Shown here: positions 26,933 to 37,890 of the stretch, piece after piece | Position numbering within the stretch: position 1 is the first letter of the stretch | Layout: each line of letters begins with the position of its first letter | DNA from: Burkholderiaceae bacterium | GTDB lineage: Bacteria > Pseudomonadota > Gammaproteobacteria > Burkholderiales > Burkholderiaceae_C | Length of the DNA: 64,000 nt | Assembly (NCBI GenBank): GCA_023954035.1 | Contig: JAMLIT010000003.1 | Span: forward strand, 56,622 to 120,621 | Direction of reading: 5' to 3' | Made by a program: the position numbers and the translations under genes | Notes under the pieces: generated by a model | The model's database searches: none | What the model saw: the letters and a program-made list of their open reading frames with translations, nothing else | What the model was told of the DNA's origin: nothing

Positions 26933-27829
26933 TCACAAGCGCAAAAGCCCCAAAATGGCGTTTTGAACCGCGTGGGGGCCCAGAATCAGGGCAGCGAGCC
27001 CAGCCCCCACCAGAAACGGACCGAAGGGCACATAGCCGCCTTCCCGCAGCCCGCTGGTCACTTTCATGGCAATCCCGACGCAGGCACCGACCACCGAGGC
27101 CATCAGGATCAGTGGGACCAGGGCGGGCCAGCCGAACCATGCGCCAAGGGCTGCAAACAGCTTGAAGTCGCCGTAGCCCATGCCTTCCTTGCCGGTAGAG
27201 AGCTTGAATGCCCAATAGACCAGCCAGAGGGAAAGGTATCCGCCAGCAGCGCCGACCACCGACTCGGCGAGCGAAACCTCAATGAAGCCCGCGGCCGAGG
27301 CCAGCAGCCCCGCCCAGAGCAGCGGCAAGGTCAGGTTGTCGGGCAGCAGCGTGGTGTCCCAGTCGATGAAGGCCATGGCGACCAGCATGCTGCAAAAAAG
27401 CGCCCAGGCCGCTGCGCTGGCGGTCAAGCCAAAGCGCGCTGCGCAATAGAAGAACAAGGCACCCGTCAGCAGTTCCACCAGCGGATAACGCATGCTGATG
27501 CGCACGCCGCAGGAGGCGCATTTGCCGCGCAATGCAAGATAGCTCAGCACCGGGATGTTTTCGTACCAGCGCAACTGGTGGCCGCATGCTTGGCAACGCG
27601 AGCGCGGCACCAGCAGATTGAAGGGGGCGGTGCTTGCGTCAGTGGAAGCGGCGGCTGACCCTTCGGGCTCCCTCGCCATGGCGCTTGCTGCCGCATAGTC
27701 GGCCACTTCCCGCTCCCATTGAAGTTCAAGTATGCGGGGCAGGCGGTAGATGACGACGTTGAGAAAACTGCCAATGAGCAAACCAAAGACGCCGGCGACA
27801 GCGGCGTCCAGCCACACCGAAAGCGCCAT
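26933..27829 (-). CDS. pilD: PilD, prepilin peptidase/N-methyltransferase
   Basis: 298 residues with about eight membrane segments. The N-terminal methyltransferase-like domain carries the zinc tetrad (C79, C82, C104, C107). The two aspartates of the A24 peptidase are present: FIDWD (D156) and GYGDFK (D221). It cleaves and methylates type IV prepilins at the inner membrane. Its start codon shares one base with the pilC stop. Confidence 0.97.
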   Translation of the reverse strand: MALSVWLDAAVAGVFGLLIGSFLNVVIYRLPRILELQWEREVADYAAASAMAREPEGSAAASTDASTAPFNLLVPRSRCQACGHQLRWYENIPVLSYLALRGKCASCGVRISMRYPLVELLTGALFFYCAARFGLTASAAAWALFCSMLVAMAFIDWDTTLLPDNLTLPLLWAGLLASAAGFIEVSLAESVVGAAGGYLSLWLVYWAFKLSTGKEGMGYGDFKLFAALGAWFGWPALVPLILMASVVGACVGIAMKVTSGLREGGYVPFGPFLVGAGLAALILGPHAVQNAILGLLRL

Positions 27830-29049
27830 CAGACAACCTGGCCGAGCTTGAAGATGGGCAAATACATCGAGACCACAATGCCGCCGATCAGCGTGCCGAG
27901 AAAGACGATGATGATGGGCTCCATCAGGCTGGACAGCCCGGCCACCATGTCGTCGACTTCCTGCTCGTAAAAATCGGCAGCCTTGCCCAGCATGTGATCG
28001 ATCGAGCCCGATTCCTCACCAATGGCGCACATCTGCAGCACCATGGAAGGAAAGACGTTGGCATTGGTCATGGCGGCGGTGAGGCTGGTGCCGGTGGAGA
28101 CTTCCTGCTGAATTTTCTCGGTGGCCATGGCGTAAACCGAGTTTCCCGAAGCCCCTCCCACCGAGTCCAGGGCCTCGACCAGCGGCACGCCCGCGGCAAA
28201 CATGGTCGATAGGGTGCGCGTCCAGCGCGCCACGGCAGATTTTTCAATCAAGGCGCCAAAGATCGGGACCTTCAGCAACAGGCGGTCCATGAACATCTGC
28301 ATCTTTTCATTGCGTCGCCAGGCCTGCATGAAAAAATAGAAGCCGCCGCCAATCACGCCAAAAATCAACCACCACCATTTGACGAAGACGTCGCTGATGC
28401 CCATTACGAAAAGCGTCGGTGCAGGAAGGTCTGCGCCAAAGGAGGTGAACACTTCCTTGAATGCGGGAATCACGAAAATCATGATCACCGTCACCACAAC
28501 GAAGGCGACGATGATGACCGAGATCGGATACATCAGTGCCGAGCGAATCTTCGACTTGATGGCCTCGGTTTTCTCCATGTAGAGCGCAAGGCGGTCAAGC
28601 AAGGCCTCGAGAATACCGGCCGCTTCGCCCGCCTCCACCAGATTGCAGTACAGGCTGTCGAAATACATGGGGTACTTGCGGAAGGCACCATTGAGCGACG
28701 TGCCGGTTTCTACGTCACTGCGAATGTCGTTCAAGAGTTTGCCCACGCTGGGATTGGCGTTGCCACGCCCGACGATGTCAAACGCCTGCAACAGCGGCAC
28801 ACCGGCCTTCATCATGGTGGCCATCTGGCGTGTGAACAGGGCAATATCCTTGGGCTTGATCTTGCGGCCCGAGCGCATCTTGCGCTTCTTGATCTTTACC
28901 GGCAGGACCCCTTGGCGCCGCAGGGTGGCTTGAACCTGGTTCTCACCCATGGCGCGAATTTCACCCCGCACGATCTTGCCGTTGCGGTCCTTGCCTTCCC
29001 ACTCGTAGACGAAGTCCTTTGTACCCCGTGCGGATGCTGCAGTCGCCAT
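27829..29049 (-). CDS. pilC: PilC, type IV pilus inner-membrane platform protein
   Basis: 406 residues with two T2SF domains (about 70-195 and 275-395) and three membrane helices (about 170-195, 220-240 and 375-400). The N-terminal F-Y-x-W segment is FVYEWEGKDRNGKIVRGE. It is the platform on which PilB drives pilin assembly. An ATG at 29091 is in frame but overlaps pilB; ATG 29049 follows CAGGGA at a good distance. Confidence 0.96.
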   Translation of the reverse strand: MATAASARGTKDFVYEWEGKDRNGKIVRGEIRAMGENQVQATLRRQGVLPVKIKKRKMRSGRKIKPKDIALFTRQMATMMKAGVPLLQAFDIVGRGNANPSVGKLLNDIRSDVETGTSLNGAFRKYPMYFDSLYCNLVEAGEAAGILEALLDRLALYMEKTEAIKSKIRSALMYPISVIIVAFVVVTVIMIFVIPAFKEVFTSFGADLPAPTLFVMGISDVFVKWWWLIFGVIGGGFYFFMQAWRRNEKMQMFMDRLLLKVPIFGALIEKSAVARWTRTLSTMFAAGVPLVEALDSVGGASGNSVYAMATEKIQQEVSTGTSLTAAMTNANVFPSMVLQMCAIGEESGSIDHMLGKAADFYEQEVDDMVAGLSSLMEPIIIVFLGTLIGGIVVSMYLPIFKLGQVV

Positions 29050-29071
29050 TGCGTTCCCTGGTGATTGGTTG

Positions 29072-30808
29072 TTAGAGGTTTGTAACCGCAAGGACTTCCT
29101 CGAGGGAAGTCACTCCGAGCTTGGCTTTGTGCAGGCCGGATTCACGCAGCGATCGCACCCCTTCTAGCTTGGCCTGGGCGGCGATCTCCAGGGCGCTGCC
29201 ATCGCGAAGGATGATGCGCTGGATTTCTTCGGTCACCGGCATGACCTGGTAGATGCCGACGCGGCCCTTGTAACCGTTGTTGCATGCCGAGCAGCCAACG
29301 GGTTTGTAAGGGACCCAGGAGCCGTCGATTTCTTCTTCTTCATACCCTGCGTCGACCAGGGCCTCGTGCGGTATGTCGGCCGGTTCCTTGCACAAGGGGC
29401 AGAGCTTGCGTGCCAGACGCTGGGCGGTGATCAAGATCACGCTGGACGCGATGTTGAATGGCGCAATGCCCATGTTGCGCATGCGGGTCAAGGTCGTCGG
29501 TGCGTCGTTGGTGTGCAATGTTGAGAGCACCAGGTGGCCGGTCTGGGCCGCCTTGATGGAAATGTCCGCCGTTTCCAGGTCGCGGATTTCGCCCACCATG
29601 ATGATGTCCGGATCCTGGCGCAGAAAAGACTTGAGCGCGACGGCAAAAGTGAGGCCGGCTTTCTCGTTGACGTTCACCTGGTTGACGCCGGGCAGGTTGA
29701 TTTCCGAGGGGTCTTCCGCCGTGGCGATGTTCACGCCAGGCTTGTTCAGCAAGTTCAGGCAGGTATACAGCGACACGGTTTTGCCTGAACCCGTCGGCCC
29801 TGTGACCAGAATCATTCCATAGGGGCGTTCGATGGCTTTGAGCAAGCGCTCCTTTTCCTCGGGCTCGTAGCCCAGGGCTTCGATTCCCATCTTCGCGCTG
29901 CTGGGATCCAGGATACGGATAACGATCTTTTCCCCAAAGAGCGTGGGCAAGGTGCTGACCCGAAAGTCAATGACGCGGTCCGGCCCGACCTTGAGTTTCA
30001 TGCGCCCGTCTTGCGGGACACGCTTTTCTGAAATATCGAGCCGCGAAATCACCTTAATGCGGGAGGCGAGCTTGTCCTTGATTGCAATCGGCGGTGAGGC
30101 AATCTCGCGCAATTCCCCGTCTACCCGAAACCGAACGCGATAATGGTGTTCGTAGGGCTCGAAGTGCAAATCGGAGGCCCGCATATTGAATGCGTCGAGC
30201 AGCATTTTGTGCAGGAACTTGACGATGGGCGCATCTTCGACGTCTCCGGCCGACGAGTCGGATGTGTCCGTGGCTTCTTCGATCGCAACGTCTTCAAACT
30301 CGAAATCACCGGCGCCGGAATAGGCGTCCACGGCCTCGTTGGCCGATTTGGTATTGGATTCGACCAGCCGGGCCAGTTTGTCGTATTCGGCAATCACCCA
30401 ATCGACGCCCATTTGCGTCGTGAACTTGATTTTCTCTGCGGCCTCCTGGTCCGTGGGATCCGCGGTGGCCACGATCAAACGGTTGTTGCGTTTGCTCAGA
30501 ACCAGAACGCGGTAAGCCTGGCAGATCTTGGCATCCAGCAAATCGCGGGGCAGGCGAAGGGGATCAATGGCGTCGAGGTCTAGCAGCGGCGCGCCAAAGA
30601 TGGAAGACACCGTGTGCGCCAGTTCGCTCGCCGATACTGCGCCGCTGCCGGTCACTTCTGCAATGAAACCGGTGCGGGACACTTGGGACTTGCGATAGAT
30701 GTCCTCAGCCGCTTTTTGCGTCAGCTTTCCCGCAGAAATCAAGGCGCGACCCAGCCCTGGCAAGGCTATCGACGACGCGTCTTTGAGGGCAATATCAACA
30801 GCGGCCAT
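29072..30808 (-). CDS. pilB: PilB, type IV pilus extension ATPase
   Basis: 578 residues. N-terminal GspE-N domain (about 45-150), Walker A GPTGSGKT (337-344), Asp box and Walker B DIIMVGEIRD (401-410), His box TGHLVLSTLHTND, and the zinc-binding pairs CPLC (470-473) and CSAC (506-509). It powers pilus extension from the cytoplasm. First gene of the minus-strand pilBCD-coaE-zapD-yacG cluster; the retraction ATPases are not in this window. Confidence 0.97.
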   Translation of the reverse strand: MAAVDIALKDASSIALPGLGRALISAGKLTQKAAEDIYRKSQVSRTGFIAEVTGSGAVSASELAHTVSSIFGAPLLDLDAIDPLRLPRDLLDAKICQAYRVLVLSKRNNRLIVATADPTDQEAAEKIKFTTQMGVDWVIAEYDKLARLVESNTKSANEAVDAYSGAGDFEFEDVAIEEATDTSDSSAGDVEDAPIVKFLHKMLLDAFNMRASDLHFEPYEHHYRVRFRVDGELREIASPPIAIKDKLASRIKVISRLDISEKRVPQDGRMKLKVGPDRVIDFRVSTLPTLFGEKIVIRILDPSSAKMGIEALGYEPEEKERLLKAIERPYGMILVTGPTGSGKTVSLYTCLNLLNKPGVNIATAEDPSEINLPGVNQVNVNEKAGLTFAVALKSFLRQDPDIIMVGEIRDLETADISIKAAQTGHLVLSTLHTNDAPTTLTRMRNMGIAPFNIASSVILITAQRLARKLCPLCKEPADIPHEALVDAGYEEEEIDGSWVPYKPVGCSACNNGYKGRVGIYQVMPVTEEIQRIILRDGSALEIAAQAKLEGVRSLRESGLHKAKLGVTSLEEVLAVTNL

Positions 30809-30926
30809 GAAAAGCGGGAGTCCAGTAGAAAATCGACAATCATCCTATCATCGCTGATCGGTCTGGCGCTGTAAATTGCCGGCATCCCGCGTGGCTGCAG
30901 GCATTGGCGCCAAAAGGACAAGAGAA

Positions 30927-30957
30927 AACGCCCGGACGCTGCGGCGCACTGGGCGTT
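30927..30957 (-). terminator. Probable terminator downstream of tRNA-Pro
   Basis: A 7-bp stem AACGCCC/GGGCGTT with a 17-nt loop. On the minus strand it is followed by TTC and a pyrimidine-rich stretch. It lies 16 nt past the tRNA 3' end. Confidence 0.5.
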
Positions 30958-30973
30958 GAGACTTACTGGAAAT

Positions 30974-31050
30974 TGGTCGGGGTGAGAGGATTCGAACCTC
31001 CGGCCTCTACGTCCCGAACGTAGCGCTCTACCAGGCTAAGCTACACCCCG
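30974..31050 (-). tRNA. tRNA-Pro, anticodon CGG
   Basis: 77 nt on the minus strand including an encoded 3' CCA. Acceptor stem CGGGGTG pairs with CACCCCG, the anticodon arm is CTACG-TTCGGGA-CGTAG with anticodon CGG, and the T arm contains GGTTCGAATCC. D-loop AGCCTGGTAG is normal. It reads CCG codons. It stands alone between pilB and ispB with no integrase or duplicated 3' end nearby. Confidence 0.97.
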
Positions 31051-31076
31051 AAATGGCCTTGAGCGTGCGCAGTGAC

Positions 31077-32093
31077 TCACGTTCGGCGCCCAAGAAGCTG
31101 AGCCGCCAATTGTATCAAACACGCCCGATAGGCATTGCTCGGCACCGCGTCCAGCGACGCGATGGCGCGCTCGGCCTCTGCCGCGGCGCAGGCGCGCGCG
31201 ACTTCCAATGCGCCCGTGGAGCGAACGATGCGCACGATGTCTTCCAAATGGACGGTGCTGCCCTGTTCGATGGCGGTCCTGATCAGGTCGCTCTCGGCCG
31301 CATTGGCGCGCTGTATCGCGGAAATGAGCGGCAGCGTTGCTTTGCCTTCGCGCAGGTCGTCGCCCAGGTTTTTGCCCATCTCGGCGGCCGATCCGTCGTA
31401 ATCCAGAACGTCGTCAATGATCTGGAATGCCGTCCCCAGTGCCTGGCCATAGTCAGCGCACGCTTGCTCGAGGCCCGGCTCGACTTTGGACAATACCGCG
31501 GCGAGGCGGGCACTGGCTTCGAACAATTTCGCCGTTTTCGATCGAATGACATGCAAATAGCTCGCTTCGTCGAGCGAGGCGTCGTGCATGTTCATCAGTT
31601 GAAGCACTTCACCCTCGGCGATCACGTTGGTCGCATTGGCCAGAATCTGCATGATGCGCATCTCACCGACGTCGACCATCATCTGGAAGGCGCGTGAGTA
31701 CAGAAAATCGCCGACCAGCACGCTGGCGGGGTTACCAAAGGTTTCATTTGCTGTGGCGTTGCCGCGACGCAAAGTAGATTCATCGACCACGTCATCGTGC
31801 AGCAGCGTCGCGGTGTGAATGAACTCCACCACGGCGGCCAGGGTGAATCGCGCAGGATCGCGAAAACCCAGGGCGCCGCACATCAGCAACAGGATGGCGG
31901 GCCGCAGCCGCTTGCCGCCTGCGGCGATGATGTATTGTGAAACCTGCCCGACCAATGGAACAGCAGAGTCCAGGCGTTGTGCAATGACGCTGTCGACGCT
32001 GCGCATGTCCTGCGCAATCAGGGCCAGCGGCGTGGACGTGGCGGGCGCCGCTGCAGAGCGAGGCGGGTCAATCAAGGTGGAGGTTGGAGGCAC
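31077..32093 (-). CDS. ispB: Octaprenyl/polyprenyl diphosphate synthase
   Basis: 338 residues from GTG. The first aspartate-rich motif is HDDVVDES (D100-D104), the second FQIIDDVLDYDG; GGKRLRP binds isopentenyl diphosphate. It builds the ubiquinone side chain. The frame is open to 32324, but that part overlaps the rplU promoter and has no homology. No ATG lies between that region and the conserved LIAQDMRSVDSVIAQRL, so GTG 32093 (or TTG 32078) is the start. A TATAAT ends 6 nt upstream and there is no ribosome site, which suggests a leaderless message. Confidence 0.92.
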   Translation of the reverse strand: MPPTSTLIDPPRSAAAPATSTPLALIAQDMRSVDSVIAQRLDSAVPLVGQVSQYIIAAGGKRLRPAILLLMCGALGFRDPARFTLAAVVEFIHTATLLHDDVVDESTLRRGNATANETFGNPASVLVGDFLYSRAFQMMVDVGEMRIMQILANATNVIAEGEVLQLMNMHDASLDEASYLHVIRSKTAKLFEASARLAAVLSKVEPGLEQACADYGQALGTAFQIIDDVLDYDGSAAEMGKNLGDDLREGKATLPLISAIQRANAAESDLIRTAIEQGSTVHLEDIVRIVRSTGALEVARACAAAEAERAIASLDAVPSNAYRACLIQLAAQLLGRRT

Positions 32094-32099
32094 TTGCAG

Positions 32100-32105
32100 A
32101 TTATA
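32100..32105 (-). promoter_or_regulatory. Perfect -10 box, 6 nt from the ispB GTG
   Basis: TATAAT on the minus strand, then CTGCAA, then GTG. At this spacing transcription would start at or next to the start codon. The -35 region is weak. Confidence 0.55.
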
Positions 32106-32206
32106 GAAACAGGCGACTCGCGAGGGCCGCGCCAAAGCCCCAGGGTGCGCAGCTGTCAGCACTGGCCCGGTCTGCGTGAACGCGCCTGGCGCTCGATGCC
32201 GGCACA

Positions 32207-32215
32207 TGGTATACT
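32207..32215 (+). promoter_or_regulatory. Extended -10 promoter candidate for rplU-rpmA
   Basis: TGGTATACT has the TGn extension and a near-consensus -10 hexamer. It would give a leader of about 140 nt before rplU. A tight AGGGG/CCCCT inverted repeat lies in that leader near 32298-32309; no known leader motif was recognised. Confidence 0.5.
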
Positions 32216-32365
32216 CATGGGCTCTGCGGAAATCGTTTCGTGGACAATTCGTGGGAAGCGCCTGGAACAGGTGAGAGACAAGTAAAAAAGGGCGAAAAGG
32301 GGTTCCCCTGCTTTGCTTGACCACCTAGCTTGTCGCTTTCGCTAATCAAGACTCAAGAGGTCAAC

Positions 32366-32677
32366 ATGTACGCGGTCATAAAAACCGGGGGCAAGCAGTA
32401 TCGCGTGGCTTCCGGCGAAAAAATTAAAGTAGAACAGATTGCTGCGGACGTAGGCCAGGAAATCGTGATCGACCAGGTTCTGGCCGTCGGAAACGGCGCT
32501 GAACTGAAGGTAGGCACGCCCCTGGTGTCCGGCGCCACCGTGACGGCCACCGTGCTGGCGCATGGCAAGCACGACAAGGTGCACATCTTCAAGATGCGCC
32601 GTCGCAAGCACTATCAAAAGCGCCAGGGCCACCGCCAGCAGTTCACGGAGCTGCAAATCGGTGCGATTGCGGGGTAA
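32366..32677 (+). CDS. rplU: Ribosomal protein L21
   Basis: 103 residues, the standard L21 length, starting [20 protein letters not shown] and ending with [20 protein letters not shown]. It binds 23S rRNA in the large subunit. An in-frame start at 32330 exists, but GAGGT lies 7 nt before ATG 32366. It is followed by rpmA after 28 bp, the universal pair. Confidence 0.98.
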   Translation: MYAVIKTGGKQYRVASGEKIKVEQIAADVGQEIVIDQVLAVGNGAELKVGTPLVSGATVTATVLAHGKHDKVHIFKMRRRKHYQKRQGHRQQFTELQIGAIAG

Positions 32678-32705
32678 TCCGGCGGGCTAATCAGGAGCAG
32701 ATCTC

Positions 32706-32963
32706 ATGGCACAGAAAAAAGGCGGCGGCTCTACGCGAAACGGGCGCGATTCGAAGCCCAAAATGCTGGGCGTGAAGGCGTTTGGCGGAGAATTGATCAG
32801 CGCAGGTTCGATCATCGTGCGCCAGCGCGGCACCAAGTTCCATCCTGGCGCCAACGTCGGTGTGGGCAAGGACCACACGCTGTTTGCGCTGGTTGACGGC
32901 CATGTGTCGTTTGCCGTCCAGGGCGCTTTGTCCAAGCACACCGTGAACGTCACGGCCGCCTGA
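32706..32963 (+). CDS. rpmA: Ribosomal protein L27
   Basis: 85 residues starting [16 protein letters not shown], the usual flexible N-terminal tail that reaches the peptidyl transferase centre, then [20 protein letters not shown] and [20 protein letters not shown] precedes the ATG. It is followed by a strong terminator, with obgE beyond. Confidence 0.98.
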   Translation: MAQKKGGGSTRNGRDSKPKMLGVKAFGGELISAGSIIVRQRGTKFHPGANVGVGKDHTLFALVDGHVSFAVQGALSKHTVNVTAA

Positions 32964-32987
32964 ACGGCGTACGCGCTGCCGCAATCC

Positions 32988-33018
32988 AAGCCCCGCTTCG
33001 CCGGGGCTTTGTTTTTTT
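32988..33018 (+). terminator. Rho-independent terminator after rpmA
   Basis: Stem AAGCCCCG/CGGGGCTT, 6-nt loop CTTCGC, followed by TG and seven T. It separates the ribosomal pair from obgE, which starts 35 nt downstream and so either relies on readthrough or has its own promoter. Confidence 0.93.
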
Positions 33019-33040
33019 GTGTTGTCCGCGCCGTCTATAA

Positions 33041-34135
<1,095 letters not shown>

Positions 34136-34137
34136 TC

Positions 34138-34190
34138 GCTATAAGAAATGTAGCTTCATGCATCCGTGGAATAAGCGCTAGAGGCATAAA
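34138..34190 (+). repeat. Dispersed repeat, copy 5; provides the proB ribosome site
   Basis: It reads GCTATAAGAAATGTAGCTT, then a degenerate left arm, then AATAAGCGCTAGAGGC and ATAA before ATG. GAGG at 34181-34184 is exactly 5 nt from the proB ATG. It starts 3 nt after the obgE stop. Confidence 0.9.
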
Positions 34191-35338
34191 TGGCAAGTGA
34201 AAATACTCCGATCCTGCGCAACGCGCGTCGCATCGTGGTCAAAGTGGGTTCCAGCCTGGTGACCAATGAGGGACGCGGTCTGGACGCGCAGGCGATCGGC
34301 GAATGGGCGCGCCAGCTGGCGGCGCTGGTGAAAGGGCACGCAGGCCCGGCGCGTGAAGTGATCATGGTCTCCAGCGGCGCGGTGGCCGAAGGCATGAAGC
34401 GCCTGGGATGGAACGTGCGCCCCCGCCAGGTGCACGAACTGCAGGCGGCGGCGGCAGTAGGCCAGATGGGCCTGGCACAGATGTATGAGACCAAGCTGCG
34501 CGAGAACGGCATCGGCAGTGCGCAGGTGCTGCTCACACACGCCGACCTGGCCGATCGCGAACGCTACCTCAATGCGCGCTCGACCCTGCTGACCTTGCTG
34601 CGTCTGGGGGTTGTTCCCGTCATCAACGAAAACGACACCGTGGTGAACGACGAAATCAAGTTTGGCGACAACGACACGCTGGGCGCGCTGGTGGCCAACC
34701 TGATCGAAGCCGACGCCTTGGTGATCCTGACGGATCAGAGGGGCCTTTTCAGCGCCGACCCGCGTCGCGACCCCGCCGCGCATTTTGTGCACGAAGCGCG
34801 GGCGGGCGACCCGGCCCTCGAGGCCATGGCGGGAGGCGCAGGTTCGAGTATTGGGCGGGGCGGCATGCTGACCAAGATTCTTGCGGCCAAGCGTGCTGCG
34901 GGTTCGGGCGCATCCACCGTGATCGCCTGGGGACGGGAGAGCGATGTCCTGCTGCGTCTGGCTTCGGGAGAAGCGATCGGCACGCTGTTGGTATCGCAGA
35001 CGGCGAAAAAGCAGGCGCGCAAGCAGTGGATGGCCGACCACCTGCAGCTGCGGGGCGCGGTGAGCGTCGATGCGGGCGCTGCCGCCAAGCTCTGCGCTGA
35101 AGGCAAAAGCCTGCTGCCGATCGGAATGACTGGCGTGCAAGGCGATTTCGCCCGCGGCGACGTGATTGCAGTGCATGATCCCGAAGGCCGAGAAATCGCG
35201 CGCGGCCTTGCCAACTATGCCAGCGCCGAAGCCCGGCGCCTGTGCGGCAAGCCCTCAAGTGCCTTCGAGCAACTGCTGGGCTTTGCTGCCGAGCCCGAGA
35301 TGCTGCACCGCGACAACCTCGTGCTGACCGGGCGCTGA
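34190..35338 (+). CDS. proB: Glutamate 5-kinase
   Basis: 382 residues: an amino-acid kinase domain (about 10-265) with [48 protein letters not shown] and the [16 protein letters not shown] loop, then a PUA domain (about 285-370). It makes glutamyl-5-phosphate, the first proline step. The ribosome site comes from a repeat copy. It converges with rppH. Confidence 0.97.
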   Translation: MASENTPILRNARRIVVKVGSSLVTNEGRGLDAQAIGEWARQLAALVKGHAGPAREVIMVSSGAVAEGMKRLGWNVRPRQVHELQAAAAVGQMGLAQMYETKLRENGIGSAQVLLTHADLADRERYLNARSTLLTLLRLGVVPVINENDTVVNDEIKFGDNDTLGALVANLIEADALVILTDQRGLFSADPRRDPAAHFVHEARAGDPALEAMAGGAGSSIGRGGMLTKILAAKRAAGSGASTVIAWGRESDVLLRLASGEAIGTLLVSQTAKKQARKQWMADHLQLRGAVSVDAGAAAKLCAEGKSLLPIGMTGVQGDFARGDVIAVHDPEGREIARGLANYASAEARRLCGKPSSAFEQLLGFAAEPEMLHRDNLVLTGR

Positions 35339-35367
35339 CGGCTGCGCGGCGCGGGTTCGCTATCCGA

Positions 35368-36054
35368 TCAGCCGGCGCTGTCGGTCTGCGGCGCGGTGCC
35401 CGCCGGCAGCTCCTCGAGCCCCCGGCCCGAGGCCGTCTGCGGATCGGGATCAAAGCTGGCTCCTGGCGGCAGCTCAACCCCGGGATGAACCAGCATGGCA
35501 CCGCTTCGGTGCAGATGTCCGCTTGCGGGCTCGGCGTCGCGCGCGCGCATGCCGCTGCGCAAATAGCGGTTGCGTTGTTCGTGGCGCGGAACAAAGCGTG
35601 AGAGTTCCGTCAGCGCCATCTCGTAGACGCCGCGCTTGAACTCCACCACCACATCCAGCGGCACCCAGTACTCGTTCCAGCGCCAGGCGTCGAATTCCGG
35701 GTGGTTGGTGGCCCGCAAGTTCAAGTCCCAGTCGTGGCCCAGCAGTTGCAGCAGATACCAGATCTGCTTCTGTCCCTTGTAATGTCCCCGCGCATCGCGG
35801 CGGATGTACCGGTCAGGCACCTCGTAGCGCAACCAGTCCCGGGTGCGGGCTACCACGCGGACGTGGTTGGGCTGCAATCCGACTTCTTCGTGGAGTTCCC
35901 GGAACATCGCCTGCTCAGGCGATTCGCCGCGGTCTATGCCGCCTTGCGGAAACTGCCAACTATGGGTGCGGATGCGCTTGCCCCAGAACACCTGGTTTTT
36001 CTGGTTGAGCAGGATGATGCCGACGTTCGGCCGAAAGCCGTCCCGGTCAAGCAT
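35368..36054 (-). CDS. rppH: RNA pyrophosphohydrolase
   Basis: 228 residues starting [20 protein letters not shown], the RppH beginning. The Nudix box [20 protein letters not shown] with VGL spans 38-60. It removes pyrophosphate from mRNA 5' ends and starts their decay. The tail after about residue 165 is a Pro/Ala/Gly-rich extension common in Burkholderiales. The open frame continues far upstream through the antisense of proS, but only this part is coding. It is divergent from proS. Confidence 0.95.
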   Translation of the reverse strand: MLDRDGFRPNVGIILLNQKNQVFWGKRIRTHSWQFPQGGIDRGESPEQAMFRELHEEVGLQPNHVRVVARTRDWLRYEVPDRYIRRDARGHYKGQKQIWYLLQLLGHDWDLNLRATNHPEFDAWRWNEYWVPLDVVVEFKRGVYEMALTELSRFVPRHEQRNRYLRSGMRARDAEPASGHLHRSGAMLVHPGVELPPGASFDPDPQTASGRGLEELPAGTAPQTDSAG

Positions 36055-36144
36055 AATCGAACCCCAAAATCTTAAAACTGCGTCCATTATGCACGGCACT
36101 TGCCTGCTGCGGCGGCCAGGGTGCGCGCAGTCTGCCACGTTCCG

Positions 36145-37890
36145 ATGAAAGCCTCCCAGTTCTTTATTTCCACCCTCAAGGAAGCCCCCGCCGACGCCGA
36201 AGTGGCGAGCCACCAGCTCATGACGCGGGCGGGCATGATCAAGAAGCTGGGCGCCGGCATTTACAGCTGGATGCCCATGGGGCTGCGGGTCATCCGCAAG
36301 ATCGAAGCCATCGTCCGCGAGGAAATGAACCGCGCCGGCGCGGTGGAACTGCTCATGCCAGTGGTCCAGCCGGCCGAGTTCTGGCAGGAGACCGAACGCT
36401 GGAACAAGATGGGCCCGGAGCTGATGCGGGTGCAGGACCGCCACGGGCGCGACTTTGTCATCCAGCCCACCAGCGAAGAGGTGGTCACGGACATCGCCCG
36501 CCAGGAGCTGCGCAGCTACAAGCAGCTGCCGCGCAACTTCTATCACATTCAGACGAAGTTTCGCGACGAGCGCCGCCCGCGTTTCGGCGTCATGCGCAGC
36601 CGCGAATTTGTCATGAAGGACGCCTACAGCTTCGACCGTGATCTGGACGCGGCCAAGCTCAGCTACCAGGCGATGGCCAAAGCCTACCGCGCCATCTTTG
36701 ACCGCTTTGGCCTGCGCTACCGCGCCGTCGCCGCCGACAGCGGCGCCATCGGCGGCGACCTGAGCGAGGAGTTCCAGGTCATTGCCGCCACCGGCGAAGA
36801 CGCCATCGTCTACTGCCCCGGCAGCGATTACGCCGCCAACATGGAAAAGGCCGAGGCGCTGGCCCCCAGTGGGCCCCGGTCCGCGCCAGCGAAGGCCTTG
36901 CACAAGACCCCCACACCGGGAAAGGCGACCTGCGCCGATGTGGCCACGCTGCTCCAGGTGCCGCTGCAGACGACGGTGAAGTCGCTGGTGCTGGCGACCG
37001 ACGAGACCGGCGCAGAGGGCGCGGTCGTGCGCAGCCAGGTCTGGCTGCTGCTCTTGCGCGGCGACCATGAGATGAACGAGATCAAGGTCGGCAAGGTGCC
37101 CGGCCTGCACTTGGGGTTTCGCTTTGCCACGCTGGGTGAAATCGAAGACCACTTCGGCTGCAAGCCTGGATATTTGGGGCCCTTGGGATTGAAAAAGCCG
37201 GTGAAACTCGTGGTCGACCGGGAAGTGGCGATGATGTCCGACTGGATCTGCGGCGCCAACGCGCCGGATTTTCACTTCACGGGCGTGAACTGGGGCCGCG
37301 ACCTGCCCGAGCCCGACGCCGTCGCGGACCTGCGCAACATTGTCGAAGGCGACCCGTCGCCCGACGGAAAGGGCCTGCTGGCCATCGAGCGGGGCATCGA
37401 AGTCGGGCACATCTTCGTGCTGGGCACCAAGTACAGCCAGGCCATGAACGCCAGCTTTCTCGCCGAGGACGGCAAGCCCGCCTACTTTGAAATGGGCTGT
37501 TACGGAATCGGCATCACCCGACTGCCGGCCGCGGCCATTGAACAGAACCACGACGAGCGCGGCATCATCTGGCCCGATGCCATTGCGCCTTTCACGGTGG
37601 TGCTGTGCCCCATCACGCCCGATCGTTTCCCCGACGTCAAGGCCGCGGCCGAGCAGTTGTATGCGCAGTTGCTCGCTGCGGGTGTCGACGTCATCCTGGA
37701 CGATCGCGGCGAGCGGCCTGGCGCCATGTTTGCCGACTGGGAGCTGATCGGCGTGCCGCACCGCGTGACCCTGGGCGACCGGGCGCTCAAGGAGGGGCTT
37801 GTCGAATACCAGCACCGGCGAGATACTGGAGCGACCAAGATCGCACTCGCAGACATCCTGGACCACTTGAAAGGGCGCCTGAACGTATGA
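36145..37890 (+). CDS. proS: Prolyl-tRNA synthetase
   Basis: 581 residues, bacterial type with the YbaK-like editing insertion (about 225-385) between class II motif 2 and motif 3. Start [20 protein letters not shown]; motif 2 contains [21 protein letters not shown] split around residues 150-170; motif 3 is [11 protein letters not shown]-terminal anticodon-binding domain from about 480. ATG 36145 is chosen over 36100 on family grounds. Its stop overlaps the next start as ATGA. Confidence 0.97.
   Translation: MKASQFFISTLKEAPADAEVASHQLMTRAGMIKKLGAGIYSWMPMGLRVIRKIEAIVREEMNRAGAVELLMPVVQPAEFWQETERWNKMGPELMRVQDRHGRDFVIQPTSEEVVTDIARQELRSYKQLPRNFYHIQTKFRDERRPRFGVMRSREFVMKDAYSFDRDLDAAKLSYQAMAKAYRAIFDRFGLRYRAVAADSGAIGGDLSEEFQVIAATGEDAIVYCPGSDYAANMEKAEALAPSGPRSAPAKALHKTPTPGKATCADVATLLQVPLQTTVKSLVLATDETGAEGAVVRSQVWLLLLRGDHEMNEIKVGKVPGLHLGFRFATLGEIEDHFGCKPGYLGPLGLKKPVKLVVDREVAMMSDWICGANAPDFHFTGVNWGRDLPEPDAVADLRNIVEGDPSPDGKGLLAIERGIEVGHIFVLGTKYSQAMNASFLAEDGKPAYFEMGCYGIGITRLPAAAIEQNHDERGIIWPDAIAPFTVVLCPITPDRFPDVKAAAEQLYAQLLAAGVDVILDDRGERPGAMFADWELIGVPHRVTLGDRALKEGLVEYQHRRDTGATKIALADILDHLKGRLNV

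Noticed and set aside
30974-31050. tRNA-Pro as an integration site for a mobile island
   Set aside because: No integrase gene, no duplicated tRNA 3' end, and normal core genes on both sides.
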